DNA from: Ectothiorhodospiraceae bacterium
GTDB taxonomy: Bacteria > Pseudomonadota > Gammaproteobacteria > Nitrococcales > Aquisalimonadaceae
DNA: 61,714 bases
Reading direction: 5' to 3'
Assembly: GCA_020831845.1 (NCBI GenBank)
Contig: JAFIFV010000085.1
Span: forward strand, 1-61,714
In this document: in pieces, positions 26,285-33,335 of the stretch
Layout of the letters: each line of letters begins with the position of its first letter
Numbering within the stretch: the stretch's first letter is position 1
Position numbers and translations under genes: made by a program
The notes under the pieces: model-generated
Told to the model about the DNA's origin: nothing
What the model saw: the letters and a program-made list of their open reading frames with translations, nothing else
Databases searched by the model: none

Positions 26285-27898
26285 TCACGGGTTTTTCACA
26301 TAGGCATTGGGGCGCAGATAAAACCACCAGTTGAGAATCAGGCACAGGGCATAGAACACGGCGAAGCCATAGAAAGCGTACTGGGGGGTACCGGCGCGCA
26401 GTTGTTCACCAATGACCTGGGGCGCCACAAAGGAACCGTAGGCGGCGACAGCGGACGTCCAGCCCAGCACCGGCCCTTTCTGTTCCTGGTTGAAGATCAC
26501 GCCGATGGTGCGGAACGTGGAGCCGTTACCGATCCCGGTTGCGGCGAAGATCACGATGATCAGCACCAGGAACAGCACGAAGTAGCCTTCCGGCGACGGC
26601 GATGCGTAAGCCAGTGTGAGTACGTAGCCCACGGCAGCCGACGCGATCACCATCACCACGGCGATAGCCTGGGTCACGATGGACCCACCCCATTTGTCCG
26701 ACATCCAGCCGCCGATGGGGCGGATGAGGGCGCCCACGAACGGCCCGATCCAGGCGAACATGAAGGCCGCCGGGGCGTTCGGATTATCGGTGTGCCCCAC
26801 CACTTCGCCATTCTCGATGATGGCGCTCTGGCCGAAGATCACAGTGATGGCCAGCGGCAGCGCCATGGAGAAACCGATGAACGAGCCGAAGGTGAGGATA
26901 TACAGAATCGTCATCGACCAGGTGTGCTTGTCCTTGAAGATGGCGAACTGCCGCTTGAGGTTGGTCTGGATGGGGCCGGGGATCATGCGCATCATTCCGA
27001 GCGTGAGCCCGATGATCAGCAGCATGGTGAACCAGATGTTCAGGATGCCAAGCCCCACCGGCTGCGGCAGATAGAGGAACATGCCGATCCCGGCCGCGAC
27101 GAAACCGACGCCGTACAGCCCCAGGATCTTGCCGAAGGCGGCCATTGGCTGGCCGGGGTCTGGCGTGATGGGACGCAAGTTGTTCATTCCGAACCAGCCC
27201 AGGAAGGCCAACGGAATGAGAAAAACCAGCCAGATAAAGCCGGCATTGGGAATGAAGGTTTCCGTTCCGGCCGGGATGCGCCCGATCAGGGTTCCGCTGG
27301 TACGCTCCAGAATCATCGGATCTCCGGCCAGGGCGCCGAAGATGCCCACAGTCATCACCAGAGGGATCAGGATCTGCATGGTGGTAACACCGAAGTTACC
27401 AAGGCCGGCATTGATGCCGAGGGCAAGCCCCTGCTGATTCTTCGGGAAGAAAGTACTGATGTTGCTCATGGAGCAGGCGAAGTTGCCACCCCCTACCCCC
27501 GACACGAACGCCAGCAGTTGGAATACCCAGAGGGGTGTCTCCGGGCTGCGCAGGGCCAGACCGGCCCCCAACGCCGGAATCATCAGCAGAGCGGTGGAGA
27601 AGAAGATGGTGTTGCGCCCGCCGGCGATACGGATGAAGAACGAGGCCGGTATCCGCAGCGTGGCTCCGGTCAAGCCGGCAATGGCGGTCAGCGTGAACAG
27701 TTCCGCTTCGGTGAAGGGGAACCCCAGATTGTACATCTGGACTGTGATGATCCCCCACATCAGCCAGATGGCGAACCCCATGAGCAGGCTCGGAACAGAG
27801 ATCCACAGGTTCCGGTTGGCTATACGCTTGCCTTCCCGCTCCCAGAACTCCTTATCCTCGACATCCCAGTGCTCGATATCCGCGTTTAGCTTGGTCAT
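26285..27898 (-). CDS. narK: NarK-type nitrate/nitrite transporter, second copy
   Basis: A 537-residue NNP-family carrier with 12 predicted helices. Signature 1 is GVGGGNFACSMSNISTFFPK with ALGINAGLGNFGVTTMQ; signature 2 is GIGNGSTFRTIGVIF. It aligns in organisation with the 471-residue NarK at 19917-21332 (both start with a ...YRNLW/NRNLW-ISVPSL segment) but is longer in the middle loop. Its promoter carries the same NarL box/FNR box layout. It is the first gene of a three-gene operon. A nitrate/nitrite antiport role is likely by family. Confidence 0.93.
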   Translation of the reverse strand: MTKLNADIEHWDVEDKEFWEREGKRIANRNLWISVPSLLMGFAIWLMWGIITVQMYNLGFPFTEAELFTLTAIAGLTGATLRIPASFFIRIAGGRNTIFFSTALLMIPALGAGLALRSPETPLWVFQLLAFVSGVGGGNFACSMSNISTFFPKNQQGLALGINAGLGNFGVTTMQILIPLVMTVGIFGALAGDPMILERTSGTLIGRIPAGTETFIPNAGFIWLVFLIPLAFLGWFGMNNLRPITPDPGQPMAAFGKILGLYGVGFVAAGIGMFLYLPQPVGLGILNIWFTMLLIIGLTLGMMRMIPGPIQTNLKRQFAIFKDKHTWSMTILYILTFGSFIGFSMALPLAITVIFGQSAIIENGEVVGHTDNPNAPAAFMFAWIGPFVGALIRPIGGWMSDKWGGSIVTQAIAVVMVIASAAVGYVLTLAYASPSPEGYFVLFLVLIIVIFAATGIGNGSTFRTIGVIFNQEQKGPVLGWTSAVAAYGSFVAPQVIGEQLRAGTPQYAFYGFAVFYALCLILNWWFYLRPNAYVKNP

Positions 27899-27976
27899 AG
27901 CAGGGTCCAGTCCTAATCAGCCAGGTGTTCAGAAAGTGCTTGTCGCCGCGAGGAAAATCGGGCTTTCTTGACGCTG

Positions 27977-28018
27977 AACCTACACAGCGCCCTGGACAGC
28001 AAACTTGACCGAGAGCAA
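27977..28018 (-). promoter_or_regulatory. FNR/Dnr-type box and -10 of the second narK promoter
   Basis: TTGACCGAGAGCAA at 28005-28018 fits TTGAT-N4-ATCAA with two mismatches. On the minus strand, TAGGTT at 27982-27977 starts 29.5 bp from the box centre, the same offset as in the narK-narG promoter. Predicted start is near 27970 with a leader of about 70 bases. The box is also the stem of a short hairpin (AAACTTG/CAAGTTT) followed by T residues on the plus strand, but no gene is expected to be read through it. Confidence 0.7.
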
Positions 28019-28055
28019 GTTTTTTCCTGAGGCATAGCGCCGGCCATCACCGGAC

Positions 28056-28071
28056 TACCCACAAAGCGGTA
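28056..28071. promoter_or_regulatory. NarL 7-2-7 binding site upstream of second narK
   Basis: TACCCAC-AA-AGCGGTA. Each heptamer differs from TACYYMT at one position. The centre is exactly 52 bp from the FNR-type box centre, as at narK (21443-21458), and the AA spacer is the same. The region continues into an AT-rich stretch (28085-28115) and the upstream side of sirB2. Confidence 0.68.
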
Positions 28072-28267
28072 GCCACCAGGTGTAGCTTTATATGATTGTT
28101 ATAATTAATATTTCTACACGCTCAACTGGGGTGCCTGTGGTCAGTGACCCCGAACTCGACAACTTCGAGGTAGTTCCGGCCGGCAGACCGACCCGGGCTT
28201 GGCCATGGACCGAAAAGCAGCCAGAATCATGTCACCGAAAGGAGCCGGAGGTAGCGGAGAGACGGGC

Positions 28268-28651
28268 GTGTACGAACATTACCTGACCATCAAGACCGTG
28301 CATCAGGCCAGCGCCGGCCTGAGTCTCGCTCTGTTCATTCTTCGGGGTATCTGGATGCTCGGCTGGCCGGCCTTGCTGCAGTGGAAGCCCGCGCGCATCG
28401 TGCCGCACGTGGTGGACACGGTGCTGCTGGTCAGCGCCGTGATGCTGGCCTGGATGGCGCAGCAGTATCCATTCGTTCATGGCTGGCTCACCGCAAAGGT
28501 GGTGGCGCTGGTGATCTACATCCTGCTCGGCACCATCGCGCTGAAGCGCGGTCCGAACAAGCTCGTCCGCCTGCTGGCCGGGATCGCGGCCATCGCCACG
28601 TTCGGCTACATCCTGGCCGTGGCCTTCAGCAAGCAGGTCGTTCCGTTCTGA
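28268..28651 (+). CDS. SirB2-family inner-membrane protein
   Basis: A 127-residue protein with four predicted membrane helices, matching the SirB2 family: HYLTIKTVHQASAGLSLALFILRGIWM, PHVVDTVLLVSAVMLAWM, LTAKVVALVIYILLGTIAL. The biochemical role of the family is not established; the Salmonella name reflects an effect on invasion-gene regulation. I choose the GTG at 28268 with GGAGAG upstream; the frame extends 23 codons. It is divergent from the second narK. Confidence 0.8.
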   Translation: MYEHYLTIKTVHQASAGLSLALFILRGIWMLGWPALLQWKPARIVPHVVDTVLLVSAVMLAWMAQQYPFVHGWLTAKVVALVIYILLGTIALKRGPNKLVRLLAGIAAIATFGYILAVAFSKQVVPF

Positions 28652-28694
28652 CACACGGGCATGGATGGCTCCCGGGGTGCTTATCAAGCGTAGG

Positions 28695-28721
28695 GGGGCA
28701 ATCGCCCCAGGCGATTGCCCC
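28695..28721. terminator. Hairpin downstream of sirB2
   Basis: A perfect 12-bp stem (GGGGCAATCGCC and its complement) with a three-base loop CCA, 43 bases after the sirB2 stop. No T tract. It is one of two strong hairpins in the gap between convergent genes. Confidence 0.6.
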
Positions 28722-28738
28722 AAGGGTTCGGGCCTTCA

Positions 28739-28777
28739 CCGCAGGGTAGCAACCGCGGTGCGGTTGCTACCCTGCGG
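28739..28777. terminator. Perfect 18-bp hairpin between convergent genes
   Basis: CCGCAGGGTAGCAACCGC pairs with its full complement across a three-base loop GGT. It is 38 bases from the stop of the MORN-repeat gene. No T run follows. A bidirectional terminator is likely, although the perfect 18-bp stem is longer than usual and could be a protein-binding or mobile palindrome. Confidence 0.6.
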
Positions 28778-28815
28778 CGGGGCGGATCCCGTGAGGTGCG
28801 GTCACCCCTGCGGTA

Positions 28816-30618
28816 CTATGGCCATTCCTCCTCGGGGATCGTGTCGATGGCGTCATCAGCCACCAGGTGGCCGTCTTCGTAGCGGTGGCGCCTCACCGGC
28901 TTGCCGTGCCTGAACGACCAGCCGTCGCCGTGCCATTGGCCGTTCTGGTAGGTGGTGATGCCACCAAGGGCTCCGTTGGGCTCAAACCGGTACTCGCGTC
29001 CGTGGGGATCACCCTTCTCGTTGAATTCCATGAGTCGGGTCAGGCGACCATCGCGCGTGTAGCTCCTCCACTCCCCTGTTCGGACGCCATCGCGATAGTG
29101 GCCGAAGCTGACTTCTTCCGCGGTCCAGGATTCCTGCAACATCCAGGGGCCGGTGCGCTGGTCGTCACGATACTCGCCCCGGAAAATCAGCTCTCCATTG
29201 TGCGAGTAGCGTTCATAGGCGCCATGCTTGAGTCCGTCACGGAAATGCTGCAGTTCCAGCAGCTCGCCGTCCGGGCTCTCGTGCCGCCGCTCGCCCTGGT
29301 GGCGGCCTTCATCGTCGAAGGTCTCGGTGATGACGCCGTAGTAATCCTCGGTACGCCAGGCTCCGACGCGCTGCCCGTGGTCGTAGCGCCCGACGACGAC
29401 AGGCCTGCCCTCCCGATTCACCCGCTTGTATTCGCCGTGATACTGGCCGTCGACGAATTGTGCCCGTTCGTAGGCGCCACCCGCGGATGTGGACAGATAC
29501 ATGCCGGTACTCCGACCGTTCAGCCACTCCCGGCGACCGATCAGTTCCTCGTTACCATTAAACTCTTCCGACAGCCGCCAGCTGCGGTCGTCGGTTTCCT
29601 GCCGCCTGCTCCGCAAGGTGCCATCGTTCCTGTAGCTTTCCACCCGACGGACCGGGCCATGCTCGCCCTGTTCCCGCACTTCCAACCGGGATAAAACGCC
29701 ATCGCTGTTGTAGCGGCGCTGTTCCACCAACCGGTGGTCATCGCTGTACCGCTCATAGCGTCTGAGGGTGCCGTCCTCGAAGAACTCTTGCTGCTCGCCG
29801 ATGCGATTGCCGGCGCTGTACCGGCCACGGCTGCGTACCTGGCCGTTGTCAAAGTAGTAGACGGCTTCCCCATGGTTGCGCCCCTCGGCGTAGCCGACCT
29901 CGCTGGTCAACTGGCCATCCTCGTTCCAGCGCCGGTACAGCCCGTGACGCCGCCCTTCCTCGAAATGCGATTCCAGCCGGAGCTCGCCATTGTCATAGAA
30001 GGCGCGTTGCACGCCATGCCGCACACCGTTGACATAATGGTCCTCGTGCATGCGCTGGCCGTTGCTGTACCGATACGCAGGGCCGTTGAGCCGGCCATCC
30101 TCGTACATGTGCCTTCTTTCCAACTCGCCGGCTGCATCATAGTGGCGGCACCAGCCGTCCTCCTGTTGCCCGTCGACGTAAACGGCTGCAACCTCGATCA
30201 TTCCATTCGCGTGATAGAAGGTGTCAGGGCCGTGCTGTTGCCCGTTCACGAACGTGACCTCGCGGCGTACGCTGCCGTCCTCGAAGTACACGACCACCAC
30301 GCCATCACGCTCTCCGTCCTCGTTGCGCTGACCCGATTCCAGAAGCGTCCCTTCGTCCGAGAAGATCCGGTACTCGCCGAATGTGCTGTTGTCGGTGAAA
30401 TCCAGGCTGGTGACGTTGAGCTCGAGCCGCGGCGTGCCGTCCAGCTGGCGAATCACCACACGGTAGCCGCCGTCGACCTCTTCCCAGCCGCAAATCTTCC
30501 GCTCTGCCCCTGCCTCGCTGTCCACCGGGCGGCTGTTCTCATCCAGCCAGATCAGCTGCTCCTCGGCGTGAACCGATACCGCCAGCCACAATGCCAGCAT
30601 CGCTACCAGGCGTTTCAT
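28816..30618 (-). CDS. Exported MORN_2-type repeat protein
   Basis: A 600-residue protein with a signal peptide (MKRLVAMLALWLAVSVHAEE, cleavage probably after HA) and then about 20 tandem repeats of roughly 23 residues from about 90 to 590. The repeat pattern is G-x2-H/D-G-x4-Y/F-x3-G-x-L/I, e.g. NGVRHGVQRAFYDNGELRLE, EGRNHGEAVYYFDNGQVRSR. This is the MORN_2/YwqK type; such domains are often named antitoxin, without support here. It should be periplasmic or outer-membrane associated. Its start overlaps the stop of the upstream lipoprotein gene by 4 bp, so the two are translated together. No enzyme motif was seen. Confidence 0.85.
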   Translation of the reverse strand: MKRLVAMLALWLAVSVHAEEQLIWLDENSRPVDSEAGAERKICGWEEVDGGYRVVIRQLDGTPRLELNVTSLDFTDNSTFGEYRIFSDEGTLLESGQRNEDGERDGVVVVYFEDGSVRREVTFVNGQQHGPDTFYHANGMIEVAAVYVDGQQEDGWCRHYDAAGELERRHMYEDGRLNGPAYRYSNGQRMHEDHYVNGVRHGVQRAFYDNGELRLESHFEEGRRHGLYRRWNEDGQLTSEVGYAEGRNHGEAVYYFDNGQVRSRGRYSAGNRIGEQQEFFEDGTLRRYERYSDDHRLVEQRRYNSDGVLSRLEVREQGEHGPVRRVESYRNDGTLRSRRQETDDRSWRLSEEFNGNEELIGRREWLNGRSTGMYLSTSAGGAYERAQFVDGQYHGEYKRVNREGRPVVVGRYDHGQRVGAWRTEDYYGVITETFDDEGRHQGERRHESPDGELLELQHFRDGLKHGAYERYSHNGELIFRGEYRDDQRTGPWMLQESWTAEEVSFGHYRDGVRTGEWRSYTRDGRLTRLMEFNEKGDPHGREYRFEPNGALGGITTYQNGQWHGDGWSFRHGKPVRRHRYEDGHLVADDAIDTIPEEEWP

Positions 30619-32912
30619 TGAAGATCCTCCATCGGGCGGTTCAGGTCGCCGTCATAGCCGGGCAGATCCGGGAAGCGATGCGTCCACTCCCGCGTCAGCG
30701 GTTCACCCGTGGCATGCAAGCGTTCCACCCGCTGAACATGGCCGCCAATGCGAAGCTTGCCGTCGCCGGTGGCGAACTCCCGGAGCGTGTTCTCGGACAC
30801 CTGCAGCGCACGCGCCGAAGAGGACGGAAGCATCACGCCCAGCGGGCGCTCGCGGTCGTCGAGGAAACGGTATCGTTTCAGGAACTCGGCCAACGGCCGG
30901 GACGCCAGTTCGTGCTCTTCCCAGTCATCACCCAGCAGTTCCGTCAGTTCCACCAACCAGTCCCGCTCTCCCAGGTCGATGTCCAGCGCACGCCATTCCG
31001 GCCGGCCGTCGCAGTGCAGGCCGATCGTTACCTCGTGCTGGTAGAAGTAGGACTGTTCGCCGTTATCGCTGGCAAACTGGTAGATCTCCCGGGGACTCAA
31101 CCGGAGCTGTGAAGTCCAGCCGCGATACGGCTGGTATCGCTTCCAACCCAGCTTGCGGCCTGCCAGGTCGTTTCCAACAGGCGAAACCAGCTCACACAGC
31201 ACCGACTGTTCCGGGGTCAGCGTCAGGTAGAGCTGCGGCCGGCCGAACGTCTCCGGCTCCAGCTCCATCAGCCCGGCGGTCGCGAACGCGCGGTCGTCGC
31301 CGTAGGCGGCACCGGAGAAGGATTCTTCCTCCCTGTAGAGCTGCAAGGTTTCCGAGGGAGCGAAGTTCACGTTATCCAGCATGGCATCCGGATGGTAGAA
31401 GGTGATGCGACGCTGAGCCCTGGACTCTCGTTTCAACAGCACCAGGGAAAGGTCTATCTCCTCCGGTTCCTCCTCGAAATAGACAGTCAGCTTCAGGGAA
31501 AAGTAGTCATGCTTTCTGGAATTGAGGAGACGCCCCTCCCCTTCCTTGATCCAGCCTGGGGCATCCGGGTCGATACTGTAGTCGAGTACACCGTGATCGG
31601 GTCCTTCCATGTGGAAGTCGAAGTAGGCGTCACGCGTGGAGTACAGCGCAAGAACGTAGGAAGCCTCCTCTTCACCCGGCGTCATTACCACCCTTGCCCC
31701 GGCGTGCTCCCGTTCCACGCGTTCCTCGCCCACCGGCAGTGAAAGTGTCACGCGCTCCTGATCAAGCCAGCTCACCGTGGCCTCGATACCGGCGAAGTCC
31801 TCGAAATCCTCCTCGACATGATTCCAGCCCAGCACCATCACATCCGCGGATGTGCTCACGCGCGAATCATTGAAGCCCTGGTAGGAGAAAGGCTCCAGCG
31901 CCTGAAACTGCAGTTCGATGGGGTTGCCTTCGCTGTCGATCGCCTGCAATTCGCTGAATGCCATCCGCCCGAGCGCTTCGGCTGTCTCCACCTCATGCTG
32001 ATACATCAGGCGCAGGCGGTCCGACTCGAAATCCAGAGTGCCGATATCAGACGCAAACACCGTCTCTTCGGTCGCCTGCTCGCTGTCGTCCGGCAAACCA
32101 AAGGAACCGAAATCCCAGGGCGTAATGCTTTCCATGTAGTCAAGCCCCAGGCCAAACGCCCAGTCGGCGGGCATGATCGAGACGACCGAGCGCATGGTGC
32201 CGCTGAAGCCCCTTTCGTCGAATGGCGCCTCCATCACCATAATGGCCTGTACCGGCCAACCGGTCTCCCGCTCCACTGTCATGTATCCAAACAGCTTCGA
32301 CTCCTCGTCGTCCCCGCTCAGGCGCAGTGTCAGCCGCTCCGCCCCGAGGCGGATGACTGTCACCGTGAGGGCGGGCATCGGCGTCTGGGCTTCCAGTTCG
32401 AGTGTCGCGCCCTCCTCCAGCGGGATACCGGCGCCGAAGCCCGGCCTGGGCAGCTGATCCCCCAACCCGTCACGCAGGGGCGCCAGCCCCAGCTCTTCCC
32501 ACTGCGCGCCGGGGCTGTTCAAGACAAAATCCACAGGCTCACCGGTGCCCTTGTCCAGGCTCAGCGTCATGCCGCCGGACATGAGTTCGCCGAGAACATC
32601 CTCGCCATAAGGGGTGGGAGGATCCAGGTTGCTGAACCGGCCACCGGGATAAATCACCATCATGTACTGGGGCATGATGCCGATTCGATAGAGATCCCCC
32701 TCCTCCGAAACGCGATAATCCACCAGCATCGTCGAGTCCATGCTTTCGGAGCTGCTGCCGAAACTGGAGGAGGCTGACACCTCCACGTGCGTCAGCAATT
32801 GATAGCGACGCTGTTCATCGTGTTGAGGCTTGAAGCGCAGCACTTCCGGGTTATCGGAGCAAGCGCTGAGCGCCAGCATGACAATCAGGGCACAACCTAA
32901 CCACTTGAGCAT
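30615..32912 (-). CDS. Large lipoprotein of unknown function
   Basis: A 765-residue protein beginning MLKWLGCALIVMLALSACSD, a lipoprotein signal with lipobox LSAC (Cys18). Asp is absent at +2 (Ser is there), so outer-membrane sorting is expected. The rest is acidic and beta-rich with no domain I recognise; WEELGLAPLRDGLGDQLP, FDERGFSG and the C-terminal YRFLDDRERPLGVML may help searches. I choose the ATG at 32912, which directly precedes the signal and has AGGAAA upstream; the frame continues 101 codons upstream without sense. It is coupled to the MORN-repeat gene and faces away from the IgaA-like gene. Confidence 0.75.
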   Translation of the reverse strand: MLKWLGCALIVMLALSACSDNPEVLRFKPQHDEQRRYQLLTHVEVSASSSFGSSSESMDSTMLVDYRVSEEGDLYRIGIMPQYMMVIYPGGRFSNLDPPTPYGEDVLGELMSGGMTLSLDKGTGEPVDFVLNSPGAQWEELGLAPLRDGLGDQLPRPGFGAGIPLEEGATLELEAQTPMPALTVTVIRLGAERLTLRLSGDDEESKLFGYMTVERETGWPVQAIMVMEAPFDERGFSGTMRSVVSIMPADWAFGLGLDYMESITPWDFGSFGLPDDSEQATEETVFASDIGTLDFESDRLRLMYQHEVETAEALGRMAFSELQAIDSEGNPIELQFQALEPFSYQGFNDSRVSTSADVMVLGWNHVEEDFEDFAGIEATVSWLDQERVTLSLPVGEERVEREHAGARVVMTPGEEEASYVLALYSTRDAYFDFHMEGPDHGVLDYSIDPDAPGWIKEGEGRLLNSRKHDYFSLKLTVYFEEEPEEIDLSLVLLKRESRAQRRITFYHPDAMLDNVNFAPSETLQLYREEESFSGAAYGDDRAFATAGLMELEPETFGRPQLYLTLTPEQSVLCELVSPVGNDLAGRKLGWKRYQPYRGWTSQLRLSPREIYQFASDNGEQSYFYQHEVTIGLHCDGRPEWRALDIDLGERDWLVELTELLGDDWEEHELASRPLAEFLKRYRFLDDRERPLGVMLPSSSARALQVSENTLREFATGDGKLRIGGHVQRVERLHATGEPLTREWTHRFPDLPGYDGDLNRPMEDLQ

Positions 32913-33335
32913 GAGACCGGGATTTCCTGCAGAAGATGACGCCATACGTGCGCATTGGCCCGCATGGCGGACGATGCGCCACGAGGCCGGCACGAAGAAA
33001 CGTAGATTAGCGAGATGCCGCGAAGATCGCGGGTAAAGGATTTCAGTGTCCAAGCATGCGTCCTTGCTTTGATCAATCCCGTTGCACTGAAGACCGGCAG
33101 GGAAAGGGCCGGTTCTCGTTCGGGGAAGTTCGGGGTCGGATGCTACCCAAGCTGGTGGGTGGAATGCAATGTCAAGAAATGCTGTCACCCGCACGGGTGC
33201 TGCCGACACAGACATGGTTGAAAGCCGCAGGCGAACTGCACGCCGTCCCTGGCTGGCGCGCCCGAACCGAAAGCTTCAGCGTTTTCTGTCACAGGCAAGA
33301 CTGATACATTCCACCCGCGACTGGAAACATCCATC
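32913..33335. other. 423-bp divergent intergenic region
   Basis: This lies between the starts of the lipoprotein and IgaA-like genes and must hold both promoters. I see no convincing gene, tRNA or long palindrome. The minus-strand frame of the lipoprotein stays open through most of it, but with no recognisable protein sequence. Short candidate elements such as TTGATCAA at 33067 are not enough to name a regulator. Confidence 0.5.

Noticed and set aside
25598..27889. A 763-codon open frame antisense to the nitrate transporter operon
   Set aside because: It spans three real minus-strand genes and their intergenic regions; composition is His/Gly/Asp rich as expected from an antisense frame of membrane protein genes.
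28005..28025. Plus-strand terminator formed by AAACTTG/CAAGTTT with T tail
   Set aside because: No plus-strand gene reads into it; the segment fits better as an FNR-type box given its matching offset to the -10 and NarL site.
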